Below, in pieces: positions 1 through 12,328 of a stretch of 64,000 bases of DNA (position 1 is its first letter; the number at the start of each line of letters is the position of its first letter). The position numbers and the translations under genes are program-made. The notes beneath the pieces are model-generated. The model saw only the letters and a program-made list of their open reading frames with translations, had not been told where the DNA came from and did not search any database. The DNA comes from Ailanthus altissimus (lineage: Eukaryota > Streptophyta > Magnoliopsida > Sapindales > Simaroubaceae), in assembly GCA_946807835.1 (NCBI GenBank), contig OX327699.1, forward strand, positions 19,332,014 to 19,396,013, read 5' to 3'.

Positions 1-1302
1 TGAGAAGATTCAGAAGGATGTTAGTGCTAACATGAGGGGAATCTTGGTTGATTGGTTGGTGGAAGTTGCTGAGGAATACAAGCTTGTGTCAGACACTCTG
101 TATCTTACCATTTCTTATATTGATAGATTCCTGTCTATGAATGCTCTCAATAGACAGAGACTTCAGTTACTTGGAGTTTCTTCAATGCTCATTGCCTCGT
201 AAGCACTCAAATCTCTTTACATATTTCTCATGTTTTTGGTTTTCTCAAACCTTGGTTGCTTATTTATTCTATTTTGTTTGTAACAAGTAGAAAATATGAG
301 GAAATCAGCCCTCCAAATGTGGAAGATTTTTGCTACATAACAGATAATACATACACTAAAGATGAGGTAATTTTGTTTTTCTCTTTCATTTATTTCTTTA
401 TAGTGTTAGATTTTGAGAATTTGTAATTAAAAGTGTGTTGGTTGATGTGAAGGTTGTAAAAATGGAGGCTGATATACTCAAGTCCCTGAAGTTTGAATTG
501 GGCAGTCCCACAATAAAGACATTTTTAAGGCAAGAATACATATTCTTTCTATTGTTGTTCACAACTGGCCAAATCCAGTGCTTCATATGGCTGATTGTTG
601 TTCATTTTACCATGTTGGTCTGCAGGAGGTTCACTAGAGTTGCTCAAGAAGATTACAAAGTAAGTAAAATCCTAATCTCCTTTGCTGTAATGTAGATGTG
701 TTTAATGTATGAGTGATATTGACTGTTTATTTACTTGTGCTTTTTTTAGGTGTCCAATTTGCAACTAGACTTCCTTGGATACTACCTTGCAGAATTGAGT
801 TTATTAGACTATGCTTGTGTAAAATTTTTACCTTCTTTGTTGGCTGCATCTGTTATATTTCTAGCAAGATTCATAATTCAACCATCACAAAATCCTTGGG
901 TAAGCTGAGTTCTAATAACTTTTTTTTGTTTGTTTTGTTTTTTGTTCCCTGTTTGAACTGAAATTGAGCTAATTGCTTGCATTTTCCAGACTTCTACCTT
1001 GGAAAAATACTCTGAATACAAACCATCTGATATGAGAGAGTGTGTTCTTCTAATACTTGACCTGTATTTGAGTAGAAGAGGAGGTTCTTTGCAAGCTGTA
1101 AGAGAAAAATACAAGCAGCATAAGGTACATATTTGGTTAAGTGTTTTGGAAATTATGATGTTAGTTATCACATTGAATAGTAACCTTATTTGTCATTTCT
1201 TGCTGTAAACAGTTTAAATGTGTAGCATTGATGCCTTCTTCGCCAGAGATACCAGCTTGTTACTTTGAAGATATCAAAGATTGTAGTTGGATTGACATTT
1301 AG
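1..1302 (+). CDS. CYCA3: Cyclin-A3-type mitotic cyclin, 3' part (5' end outside window)
   Basis: A-type cyclins bind and activate cyclin-dependent kinases at S phase and G2/M in the nucleus. Seven exons join in frame: 1-198, 291-366, 453-529, 626-659, 750-899, 990-1124 and 1213-1302 (stop TAG 1300-1302). The first exon starts inside the cyclin box and carries [18 protein letters not shown], the conserved A/B-cyclin core, followed by [16 protein letters not shown]. Later exons give the ASKYEE and FCYITDNTY blocks, [14 protein letters not shown], and the C-terminal cyclin fold with [13 protein letters not shown] and [10 protein letters not shown]. The protein ends in DCSWIDI, a short tail typical of the plant A3 group. 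The destruction box and start codon lie upstream of the window. All junctions are GT-AG except intron 3, which is GC-AG. Family assignment is from sequence; the subgroup is inference. Confidence 0.93.
530..625 (+). other. GC-AG intron of the cyclin gene
   Basis: The donor reads AAG|GCAAGA and the acceptor CTGCAG|GAGG. Only this junction completes an Arg codon (AG+G) and gives the conserved [14 protein letters not shown]. No GT donor nearby keeps the frame. AG|GCAAG is the known consensus of the minor GC-AG class processed by the major spliceosome. Confidence 0.85.
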
Positions 1303-2354
1303 TAGTTTGGTTTCTTATCATAAGAGATTTGGCTTCACTGGAAAGGCTTGAAAGTAGTTGCTAACAAGTACTCTAACCCCAGAAGATTGACTTTAGCTAG
1401 CTTTTCACTAATCTATGTTTGACAGAAGGGTTCGGTGCTTTGAGTTGCTTATGATGGAATGCTGGTTGGTGCCATTCTTGTCAATGCCTGTGATCTGATG
1501 CTTGGAGACTTCTAGAATTGAGTGAATGGCATTGGTGATGCGAGCAGCCACTAACATTGACCCTGGAGGATAATTTTCTGCTAGGGAAAGGTTCATAGTT
1601 CCTTGAGAAATGCTGGTGACCTATGTTGACAGATGCATTGCATATGGGTTTGGGTTTTAATTTGGATGCTGGGAGTCATCAATAACACATGGGCTATTTT
1701 TATCAATGAATTTGAATGATGTAAAATCTCTTGTAAAAAAATTATCTCCTTGGGAAGTATCACATAAATGTTTTCTTGGCCTGCTGAAAGAGATTGATTG
1801 CAGCTTTCAAGATATTAGGCAACATTATACACACTTTTGAGCTTGTAAGTTTGATTGCTAGAGTTGTTTGTGGTATCAAGTTATATGAAGAGGATTTGAG
1901 AATTGATTCATTTAGATGGTGCATTGGTTGCTTGTTTAAGTGATTAATTCATCAGAGGTCTAATTTGGATGTTAATTTGATTGAAATTTTGTATCCATTA
2001 GCTGAGTTATTGGGGGCAATTGCAATAGATGTGTAGATGACCCTTACGAATTTGTTATCTTCAAGCAGCAATTGTAATTTTGCCTTTTCATGGCCTTGAT
2101 AGTTATGACTTTTTGAATTTGGCTTTGAATGTTCTATTATGAACTTCTAGTTCAATATTTGACCAAGATTTTCTAGGGTAGGACACAATTTGTACAATAT
2201 CACTGATGTAGTGATAGATTTGAGTGGTGAAATCATGTAGAGCTTAAATTGTCATGCTTGCATGCATGTTAAGCATAATAGTGCCTAATGCCTATATTCA
2301 TCTGTTTGTTTTTGGTTGTCACTCTTGACTAGATGCAATAAATTGTGAATGAGT
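1303..2354 (+). other. Cyclin 3' UTR and downstream intergenic DNA
   Basis: No coding region can be supported here. The first 400-450 bases are less AT-rich than what follows and probably include the cyclin 3' UTR; AATGAA- and AATAAA-like hexamers occur around 1700-1750. From about 2000 the sequence is ordinary AT-rich intergenic DNA. Confidence 0.5.
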
Positions 2355-3101
2355 TTGACGCTAATAATCAAATATATGATACAATTGTTTGTGAATCGTC
2401 CATTTTTTCACTATGTATACATGAATATTTGTATGAGAAGAATAAGACCTAATTAGCTTAATTATATGTACGAAAAGTGAATCTAATCATTATAATTATT
2501 AGTGTTGTGCATTTATATTGTACTAGGTAAATATGTATATTTTAAATAATTTATAATATTGTATGTCTCACATACAACGAGTAAAAATATAACATATAAT
2601 AAAATAATCTCATTATACTAATGAGATTTAGGAGACTCACTTTTAAAAAGTAATTTAAACAATTTTAATTAAAAATATGGTGAATTTTTTTAAATTAAAA
2701 TAATAACTTTTCTATTAAAATAATTGAAGCAATTCTTACTTCTTAATATTTTTGTTTTTGAGATAATTTGTTTCTCTTAATATATTAATTAACACTTAAC
2801 TTTAAAGAAAATAAAAAAAATTCAAAAATTCTCAATTCATTTCACCTTTAAATAGTCTCGGCCATTCATTTACATTTATAAATAACATTTTCTTTTTGAA
2901 CAACCAATGAAAATAAATTAAATGATATATGGCTTAGCATAGGCAAGAAAAAATGCTTACTTATTAAACATAAAATGGTGGTAAAATAAAGAAACAATTG
3001 ATGGCATCATTTATGCTATCTTTTGCTTAGATTGAATTGAATTCCTTAAATTTTACTCACATCGAAACAAGTAGCTATAACCTCTAAATTTAACCAATTT
3101 T

Positions 3102-3157
3102 GTTTGTTTTTGTTCATCCTGTGAAATTTTGTTTGTTTTTGTTCATCCTGTGAAAAA
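3102..3157. repeat. Short tandem duplication, about 28 bp x 2
   Basis: A unit containing TTTGTTTGTTTTTGTTCATC followed by CTGTGAA occurs twice in direct succession with essentially no differences, inside the LTR relic. Confidence 0.8.
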
Positions 3158-4333
3158 TGAACAAATGTGAAGCGAAATAATCAAATAATTTGATTCTGCC
3201 GAATTTCATTTTCATTTCTTTTTATTTTTTTTAATTATAAATTTTTTATCTATCAATGTTTAAATTAGTAGCCATACAAATTATTGGCACAATTTGAGAT
3301 ATACACTAGGTAGATAAAAGTGTCAAGTTTCACTTGGCACAATTTTAGGTTTAATAATTAAACTTTAACTACTCTCCGAAAAACTCTTAAATAAATTCAT
3401 ATTTTCTGAAAACTTCCCTGATCAAACAATTTGATCTGGTGCACTATCCACGTGCTCAACACGTATACTTCATATAGTGAGATTTCTTAGATTCATATCT
3501 ATTTTGTCTTACGAAATATTTTCGTAAGTCTATAACCAATGCCTTCCACACACACGTCATAGATAATACAAAATGGCGAGTTAAACCATACAAGCTGAGG
3601 TTAATTCATATTTGTATAATCCCTCCATCATTAATATCCTGGAAGAGTGGAGACATAGATCAATAGCGTCAAGTCCCCTATTATTCATTCATAAACTTAT
3701 CTGTTTTTATTTGTATTCCAATAAATAATATATGCAAAGTCATTTGCAATATTATTTATTCCACAGGAAACTCTTTCTCGAGTTAAATGCTTATGGCCAT
3801 AAGACATCTTAGAATACAATCTTAGAGCATTTAGATATTTAACTCACCCATATAAGTTGACGGATCTTATATCTATACACACCGGACTTCATAAGTATCG
3901 GACCATACCCAGCGACACCTAGCGGTCAGACTATGAAAGGTCTCTGACTTGTGTAGAACCTAAGTATGGTGGATTACTCATAAGCCCACCGTGGTGCTCA
4001 GGTCTTAGGACCACGAATACTATTCAACTCGAGAAAACCCTCTATTGACGGATTTATGAGAAATCTATTGGAGATCTTCATTGAGTCTAGCTCAGTATCC
4101 AGTCCTTACTAAATACATGTATATCTATATGAGATTCACTAAGTTCATGGTTTGCTAAGATAAACCATCTAGACTATCCAAATATGAATATACACTGATC
4201 TATATAAAATCAGTTCCATTTGATAAATCATGCATCGATGAAAATAGATCAGGAATATTTAATTTGAGAACATATTTACACAATAATATTTCTTAACAAC
4301 GCTTGCAACTATTTGTAACAATGTCATTACAAG

Positions 4334-4818
4334 TAGGGGTGGGCAAAAAACCGAAAAATCGAACCGGACCCGAAAAACCGAACCGAATTGGTCGGTTCGG
4401 TTCGGTTTTTCTCTTGGTCGGTTCGGTTTTCGGTTTTTTATTTTAAAAACCGAAAAATTCGGTTCGGTTCTCGGTTCGGAAGGCCGAACCGAGAACCGAA
4501 CCGAAAAAACCGAATTTAAAAAAAAATTAAAAAATTAAAAAAAAAAATTAAAAAAAAATTAAAAAAAATTGAAAAACCGAACCGAACCGAACCGACCTAA
4601 ACCGAACCGAACTGAACAAAAAATAAGCCTAAATTAAATTTATTTTACCCAAACCGAACCGAAAAACCAAAAATCGAACCGAACCGAACCGGTTCGGTTC
4701 GGTTTGGTTTTTAATTTTTCGGTTCGATTTTCGGTTTTATTTTTCAAAAATCGACCGGCTCGGTTCGGTTTTCGGTTCACACTAAAAACCGAACCGAACC
4801 GGATTTGCCCACCCCCTA
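4334..4818. mobile_element. hAT-type MITE with AACCG-rich foldback interior
   Basis: The element starts TAGGGGTGGGCAAA and ends TTTGCCCACCCCCTA, near-perfect terminal inverted repeats. It is flanked by a perfect 8-bp target duplication ATTACAAG (4326-4333 and 4819-4826), the length made by hAT transposases. The 485-bp interior is dominated by CCGAACCGAACC and its complement GGTTCGGTTCGG, which would fold into long hairpins. There is no coding capacity, so it would depend on a hAT transposase elsewhere. The small open frame at 4704-4886 is an artefact of the repeat. Confidence 0.92.
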
Positions 4819-5249
4819 ATTACAAGTATATTATCAAATTTTTATCTCATTTCAAAAAAGGTTATAACTCTTTAGATTTGATCTAAACTATTTCAGATCA
4901 GTATAATATCTGAAATATTACAAATATCTTACTTAATAAAATTAATCGACGATTTAATAAAATATTTATTTATTACATAAATATAAAAATATAAAATTTA
5001 TATAAAATTAAAATAACATTTGAGTATAAATTCTAACAACAACAATAAAAGAAAGTAAATAGATATAATTTGAATCTCATGGAATCGATGGAGTTGACTT
5101 GATCATGATAATTGGTTGATTTGATGTGTTTGTAATTTTCTTTTTATACCTCTATAAGATAGGAGTTCCATCCAAACACTTATCTTGAGTCAATGTTGAT
5201 GCAACTTTTTATGAGAGAATGGCTTAGTGAGTAGGTAGGCTAGTTGATG

Positions 5250-8200
5250 AATAGAATGAACATGAGAAACTCAAAGTAGCTTCTCGGACATTTAGTCTTG
5301 GACAAAATGAAAGTCTATGGCAATGTGGCACAGACATTATCGTAATAGATTGTAGGAGTGTTGGGTAGAGACATAATTTACAAAGAAAGTTTTGTAGCTA
5401 GTTGACTTCAACAGCAGTAGATGTGATGACGTGTTACTCAACCTTTGTTGATGATCTTGCCACAGTGCGTTATTTCCTTGAACTCTAGTTAATAAGATTT
5501 GCACCAAGGAATACAACATATATGGTTGTAGAAGATCTATTATCGATATTGCTAGCCTAGTCGACATTAGAAAAAGCATGCAATGTAAAGGATGAGGAAT
5601 GTCAAAGATAAAGTCCATGGTGTAGAGTCCCTTTGAGGTAACGCAAGATTCTCTTAATGGTTGTCTAATGCGTGATGGATGGACGATGCATAAATTGGGC
5701 AATTTGTTGACGACAAATGAAATGTTAGGTCTTATAAGGGCAAGGTACTAAAGAGAGCAATGACTTGTCGGTATTGAGTTGCGTTTGTAAGAGCTTTACC
5801 ATTAAATAAGCAAAGAGATTTAGTAGTGGCTAGAGAGGTGTGAACTTCTCTAGCGCCATGTATGTTTGTTTTCTCGAGTAGATCGGTATATATTTGTGTT
5901 GAAAAAGAAATAAACCATGATTTGTATGTATAGCCTCCACACTAAAATAGTAGCTGGCAGGGCCAAGGTCCATCAAGGAGAAACAACAAGACAATGAATT
6001 GATGAAGTGTTGAACCACGAAAAAACTATTGCCTGTGACAATTATGTCATTAACATAAACTAATAAAAAACTATTTAGAGACCCTTTTTGAAAAATGAAA
6101 AGGGATGGGTTAGATTTAGAATTGTAGAAGCTATCAGCAAGCAATAACCCTTTTAATTCATTATACTAAGCACGGGGCGCTTAGAGAAGGCCACATATCA
6201 CCTTCTTTAATTTGCAGATATGAGTAGGAAATTGTTTGTCAACAAATCCCGGTGGATGTTGATGTAGATTTCAACCTCTAAAGTGCCTTAAAGAAAAAGC
6301 ATTGCTTATATCATGTTGATGGAATGGGCAACCGAATATGATAGCAAGAGAGAGGACAAGTCAAATGGTCATAGACTTGACGGTTGGGCAGAATGTTGCT
6401 TGAAAATCAATGCCAAGGCGTTGATGAAAACCCGTGGTTACAAGGTGTGCTTTGTATCGAGCCACTGACCCATCTGGATTTTACTTGACCCCTGAAATCC
6501 ATTTACATCCAATAATGTTTTGAGAGATGTTACCAGGAAGTAGTTTCCATATGGAATTTCTTACTAAAGCATCAAATTCATCAATCATAATAGTGCAGCA
6601 ATGGGGAGGTGTTTTGGACTCGAGTGTAAAAGGTAGGTTCGGTTGAGTCAAGTAAAGTGTGAGAGGTTGTTAAGAACAGTGTTTTTGGCTTCAAAATATT
6701 ATTTTTTTGAACGAGTGATGGATGGTCATTGAAGGGAGTTGGATGAAGGGTAGCTGGCTGATTTGAAAGAGAATTTAAGGAAGAACTTATCATTGTAGAA
6801 CAGTCTCTATGAGAGCCACCGAGATCAGGGAAGGGCTGGAATGATTAATTTATGACTTTTATATGTTTGGAAGATGATTGATTTTCATAAGAACAAGGTG
6901 GACTAAGAGATGTGCTAGTTGGAAAAGTTGGATGCAAGATTGTAGTGATTGTTTAAATGGACGATGTGAGAGAGTTTTTCCCGTGATTTAAAGGAAAAAA
7001 AAATTAGGAATGGATGTGGAAGCATGAAGAGATTTCTGATAGGGGATAATATTCCGATTTATTTATAGATAATGGCTTTAGCCAAGGATATCATAGGCAA
7101 CCAAATGTGTGAAGTTTAAGATAGTTAGGAGGATGGGTGAACAAATTCTCAAATAGAGATTAATTATTAATAATTGGTGTTGGGATACGATTTATAAGAT
7201 AGATGGCAATTTGGAATGTAGCTGACAAGATTTTTAGAGGTAAAAACACTTCATGAAGAAGCGTTAAACCAATTTCAACGATATGAAGATGATGCCTTTC
7301 GGCTGTCCGAATAATTTGGGGAGTGTAAGGGGGAGAAATAAGAAGCTGAATGCCAAATTTGGATAGAGTAGAATATAGACTATGAAATTCTCCGTCTCTC
7401 TCAGAGTAGATGTTGATGATCGATGTTTGAAAGTAATTTGCTACTATATTTTTGAAAATTTCAAATTCAATAGTGGACTTACATTTGAGGGGATATAGCT
7501 TTGTATATTTAATGAAATGGTAAAAAATGATCACATAGTATTGAAAGTTGTCAAAAGAGGTAATAGGGGCAGGACCCCAAATATCAGTGTAAATTATTTC
7601 AAGTAATTTAGTGCTGAAGAGGGAAGAAATTCCAAAGGGAAGTCGATGACTTTTATTGTCAAAAAATGAGTCACAATTATTAGTAGATGACAAGTCAGAC
7701 ACCAGAAGATAATAGATTAAAATAGCTCTTTTAACTACTTGAAGAGACGGATGGTCAAGACGACGATGCCATTGTTTAATGAAATTTTTTTATGAGAAGA
7801 AGGCCCTGTGCTTGGCTTTTGACGACATCTCGAAATTTGGCCACCCATAGAGATTTTCTTTACTCTAGCTTTGAACAAGCAGTGGCCCCCGTGTTCAGAT
7901 CCTTCACAATAAAGGAAGTAGGAAAAATTCAATAGAGGCTATATTTTGTTTGCAAAAGTGTGAAACAGATAATAAATTTTTACGTATTAAAAGATCTCGC
8001 AAAAAATTATCAAGCACAAAAGTAGACTTATGAGTCACAAGCTTTGTTGAACTAATATGAGCGATTGGTTTTCATTACTATCACCTTTGAGAAAGTCGTC
8101 ATTACCACCACACCCCGAGTAAAGTGAGAGATTCCAAAGATCAGAGGTCATGTGGTGGGAAGCTTTTGAATCCACCACTTAATTATTGTTTATATTTAGT

Positions 8201-9149
8201 GGTCTGTGTGACATGAAGTTGGCTTGAGGTGCGTAATATAGTGAGGGTCGAGACTTGCAGTATGGTGCCACTATGTGACCAACTTTGTAACAAAATTGGC
8301 ACACAACTTTGTTTTGATATTATTTAAGAAATGTCGATCAAGTTGGTTAAAATTTTATTTTTGATGATTATAATAATTGCCCTGTTGGTTTCGATGGCCT
8401 TGTTGATGCTTTAAGATTTTTATTATTGGTGGATTTTTGGATAAATTGAGCAGTGATAGAGGCAATTTCCTTATTGGACTCTTCACGTTTCAAGGACATT
8501 TCATGGTTAGCCAATTTGTTATGCAGTTCTTCAAAGAATATAGGAGTTCACGTGCTTTAACTGCTGCACTAATCTATTTGAAGTCTGGTCTTAAGCCATT
8601 GAGAACAATTATAACGAGATCATCATCATTCAGGGGAGTTCCAAAAAGTGCCAACTCATCGACAACGGTCTTGATGGTTCTCATATATTCTCTAATAGAC
8701 TTGACTTCTTTTGTAGTTTTAGACATTGTCTCTTTCAAGCTATAAATGCATGTCTTAGACTTATTAGCTAAGTTTTATGAAGACAATCCCATGCTTCTCA
8801 AGCAAATTTAGCAGATGCAATGAGTAGAGCCATCAACAGAGGCAACAATGACATGTAGGATGAGGCTGTATTGTCTCTTTTAAAGTTTATACTTCGGATT
8901 AGAAATAATATCATTGTTCTTCTTAATAGTGGTTGGTGGACAAGAACACGATGTTTCGATATAGCCTATCAAATCGTAGCCATAAAAAAGAGTATAAAAC
9001 TGTCTTCTCCATATGAGGTAATTATTTCTGATGAGTTTGAGAGGTAACTGAGCTGCGACATCAATAGACACAATTGAGCTTGGTAGTGTGTTGCCACCAA
9101 TGGTGACAACAGTGGTGCTGGACTCAGTAATGAAATTTTTATTGGCCAT
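5250..9149 (-). pseudogene. copia gag-pol remnant of the 2.4-9.6 kb element
   Basis: Read on the minus strand, the gag N terminus starts at 9149 (MANKNF..., then LPLKLIRNNYLIWRRQF, the usual copia gag opening). Integrase core remnants lie at 7160-7702, with IYTDIWGPAP holding the first catalytic Asp and a degraded ERDGEF for the second. A reverse transcriptase piece at 5830-6144 has the catalytic loop as YVNDII instead of YVDD. RNase H-region remains at 5337-5702 are scrambled by frameshifts. Stops and frameshifts break every domain, so no product is expected. Antisense open frames over this stretch (for example 8437-8745 +) are shadows. Confidence 0.8.
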
Positions 9150-9222
9150 TTGAATAATTAACCAGGATTAAGGTTGGTATGATTCTTTTGTGAGTGGGAG
9201 GAGTTTTTTTTTTTTTATTAAT

Positions 9223-9298
9223 GAAATTACTTGTTGGAGTAAATAGGCATGATACCATAAGAAATTACATGTTGGAGTAATTAGGCATGATACCATAA
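9223..9298. repeat. 38-bp tandem duplication containing the copia primer-binding site
   Basis: Units 9223-9260 and 9261-9298 both start GAAATTAC and end GCATGATACCATAA. They differ at about two positions. On the minus strand each contains TGGTATCA, the tRNA-Met-type primer-binding core, so the site is present twice. Confidence 0.85.
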
Positions 9299-9560
9299 TA
9301 GTCAATATATGACACAAGTGTTTGTTAATTGCCATTTGTTTTTACTATGTAGTATGTACAGATGGATTTTTATACAGAGAAGAATGAGACATAATTATCT
9401 TAATTGCATGCATAAAAAGCTGATTAAATTACAATAATATACAAGAAAAGTAAATAAATATAATTTGAATCTAATAGAGTTGATGGAGTTGACTTGATCA
9501 TGATAGTTGACTAATATATATATATATATATTTTGCCTATAATTTTCATTTTAGACACTA

Positions 9561-12000
9561 GTGTTGCAAATTTCTACTTTGCCAAATATTGTTGAGATAT
9601 TGATATAATTCGTATTTAGTTTTTTGTTAGAAGGAGGTTTTAATATTTGAATATTTAAAAATAGGACTCAATGATCTTTAACTACATTTTGACTGTAGAA
9701 TTCAGGAGCCTTTGGTTATTATAAATTCACAGATTCTCTTGGAGAGGAATTAGTTGATGTTATTCTCATTTATAGGAGAACTAATTCTAGAGGCTTTTAG
9801 CGTTTTGCCGTTCATTATTATGATAAAAATTATTTGATCTGTGTTTCATACTTTCATGCAAATGGAAATTGGTAATGAATCTGATATATTTTCATCGATT
9901 CATAGTGACTGCGGTAGGTTTTTTTTTTTTTTTAATAGAAAAGTTGCAGTTGTTATAAAGGCCATGCAAGTGTACTTGAGTGAGTTTGTGGACTGAGAAA
10001 TTGGGCTTACTAGGTGGATGGAAAATTCAGAATCGGTTTGTCTTGAATTTTAATTTGGGCCAAGTTTTGTATATTTGACTGGAGATTGATACTTGGGCTT
10101 TTTTTTCGGTTTAGGAAAAGATGGGCCCTACTTTAAAGAGTATATATTTTTTTTAATTATAAAAAAAAAATTTGAATTCGAAATTTTTATCAAAATGGAG
10201 ATAGATATGTTATTAGTCTTTAATAAGTTGTTAAAACAAATACACTCTAAAATTTATTTATTTTTTTACATAAAAGAGAAATTTAAATTCAGAACCTCCA
10301 TTGAAATAGAGATAAATGTATTATCAATTTTTTTTATCATTAAACTGTTAATACAATTATAACCCTAAAGTTTATGCTTAAGCTGTCGTGGAATGCTTTT
10401 CCTTATCATTATTAAAGTAGCATGAGTGCAAATTTATTAAATATTTTCTGAAAAGTCTTTAACTAATTTTCTCCATTTAGCAGGCAGTGCTTTCCTTTTC
10501 ATGCGCTTGAGCATGGTTCGTCAACTTGTATTTTCAGCCCATGTTTGTGTCTAAAATATTATTTAACATGTTCTACTTTTTGCGTTCATTAAGACTTTGT
10601 TTTTAGGGCATCCACAGAGAAAATTCATAAGTATATAGGAAGGTCAAGCATGATTAAAGAAATGAAGCTATGAATACAAAAACCAACATGTTAATTGCTA
10701 TACAGGTTCTTTATGCGATATTTTATAAATTGTTTGTCAGCCATTTCAAAGGACAGAGCCGTGATTTGCCCAACTTTCGGTCCAGTTCCAGCAAATTTGT
10801 CAAACAAACCCATATGGTATTCTAATAAATAAACCGCTAGTCGCGGACCACCATCACATAATTTGGTCACATAACCAGTATATTTTCTTGTATTGTATTG
10901 TATCCTTGAGTAGTATTGGCCATATATATATACAAGGGAATTTTTTTAAAAAATAATCCCTATGTTAATGCATTGTTTTTTAGCCATCAATTACAATTTT
11001 AATCTTTTTGTAGTCAAAGGACATAGAAATAGACTTTTTTATCCCTCAATTATATTTTTTCTAAATCAAATAACTCACCAAAAAAAAAACTTAAAACTCC
11101 TAAAAAAGTACACTTTTTTCATTTTAAAGATCTGAAAATGAATGACAAATTTTTAATAAATCAAGTGAAAAAGAGTACATTAATTAAAAATAAGTTAAAA
11201 TAATATAAAATAAGTGAAAAAAATGAAATTACATATAGCACATCATGCATAGCATGCGTCAAACCCATGCACGCCATACGTAACTTAGGGCCACCACGGC
11301 TGCCTATGCGGTAATTTTTGTTAGAGTTTTAAAATTTTAAAATATTTTTTTTATCAATTTTTATAATATTTATTTATTTTTTAATAATATTTATTTATTT
11401 TTTACAATATCTATTTATTTTATTAATATTTATCACAACATAAATTATCAATAAAAAAAAATGAAACAGCTTACTAAACATTTGCCATGAGATGTGAAAT
11501 ATATTTTAGGGGTGATATGGTCAAATTATAATTCGTTCAGTTATAAAAAATAAAAAAAAACTAATGAGTGGTTAAATAACAAATCAAATAAAAGGAGGTT
11601 ATTTTAAAAAAATTCCCTATAAACAAAGGTCATTGGAGAGAACCATTGGTTCTGTTGCGCATGATTTGACCACTCAAAACTTGTACTCAAAGCAAAGATT
11701 GTTCATCAGGCGAAAAAGATATTGTTTATGTCGCTTGCAGGATTCTTTGCCTGTAATAAGCTTTTTGCACGAAGGAGAAAAAGTTCTTGGAAGAATAACA
11801 CAAGTGATGACTGATGGGCTCAGATACTCAAAAACCATTTTACTCTCTTTTAGGTATAAACCAGCCTTTATATGATTTTTCTCAGCTAGTAGACGAAGTA
11901 GCAATAAAGAGAAACTTGACTACTTTCCACAGCAGACAAAAAATGCACAGACAAAAGATGAGAAAAAAGCACAAGAGCCAAGATCTGTATTCTATATGCT
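9561..12000. other. AT-rich intergenic DNA
   Basis: No gene can be supported. Homopolymer runs and weak open frames (for example 10093-10362) have no recognisable protein content. A diverged direct duplication of about 110 bp lies at about 10150-10372. The segment from about 11630 onward is presumably upstream sequence of the CLE gene. Confidence 0.6.
10150..10372. repeat. Diverged tandem duplication, about 110 bp x 2
   Basis: Two successive blocks each run through TTTTTTTA, AAATTTGAATTC or AAATTTAAATTC, an AT(G/A)GAGATA-type word, TTATTA or TTATCA, and a CTCTAAAATTTA or CCCTAAAGTTTA ending. The match is clear but diverged. Confidence 0.6.
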
Positions 12001-12328
12001 ATTATAAATTGGACTTGGAGTGACCCTCGTTTTAGGGACTGAAAGAGAGAAGAAAAAGAGCAAAATATATAGCAAGAAAAAGTTCCATCGTAAGTTGTGT
12101 CCCTTGTTTGCAGGGTGTACTCAATAACTCTGCATTGCCTTTTTCTCTTTATTCTTGCATTTCCAAACAAAGTCATATAGCTTTTTCTGCAAGCGTTTTT
12201 CTCTCCAACCCTCTCTCAAGCTGCTGGTCCCCTAGTATGTATTTCAATTCTCTGAAGAACTAAAATAACACTCTCTTTGTCTCTCCATCCCAACAAGAAT
12301 ACTCAAAATCCATTTGGCCGGTTACAAG
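12001..12328 (+). promoter_or_regulatory. Probable promoter and CT-rich leader of the CLE gene
   Basis: A TATATAGCAAG stretch near 12066 could act as a TATA box. The following sequence up to the start codon is rich in CTCTC tracts (for example CTCTCTTTGTCTCTCCATCC), typical of plant 5' leaders. The transcription start is not determined. Confidence 0.4.

Larger units (their letters stand above)
2560..5038 (-). mobile_element. Diverged LTR-type element (minus), relative of the one at 26184-28665
   Basis: The reverse complement of about 3420-4320 matches about 26520-27420 block by block. Shared words include AGTAAGGACTGGATA, GACCTTTCATAGTCTGACCGC (one base different) and TTAGCAAACCATGA. The right end reads ATTCTAACA at 5030-5038, mirroring the TGTTGGGATTT start of the other copy. 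The left end is uncertain, somewhere between about 2500 and 2600. It lies within the left LTR of the copia element above, and it contains the hAT MITE at 4334-4818. No coding sequence was seen, and the expected flanking 5-bp repeat (ACAAC on the right) was not found on the left. Confidence 0.65.
2355..9560 (-). mobile_element. Degenerate Ty1/copia retrotransposon, minus strand, left LTR split by a later insertion
   Basis: The right-hand (5') LTR is about 9296-9556. Its counterpart is found in two pieces, about 2360-2500 and 5039-5155, separated by another LTR element. Shared blocks are visible: TTGACTTGATCATGAT occurs at about 5093 and 9490, and a diverged stretch of about 140 bp matches between 2360-2500 and 9300-9440. 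Between the LTRs, on the minus strand, gag, integrase, reverse transcriptase and RNase H remnants follow the copia order. A primer-binding site of tRNA-Met type (TGGTATCA) lies on the minus strand beside the right LTR. Ends are approximate because I could not fix the target-site duplication. The element is old and inactive. Confidence 0.75.

Noticed and set aside
1440..1560. Possible C/D-box snoRNA in the cyclin 3' region (ATGATGG ... CTGA)
   Set aside because: The boxes are imperfect, there is no terminal stem, and such short words are frequent by chance.
8437..8745. 102-codon plus-strand frame
   Set aside because: Antisense shadow of the minus-strand copia gag region.
9500..9540. TA microsatellite as a regulatory TATA region
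   Set aside because: A simple (TA)n run inside a copia LTR, with no gene downstream in a suitable position.
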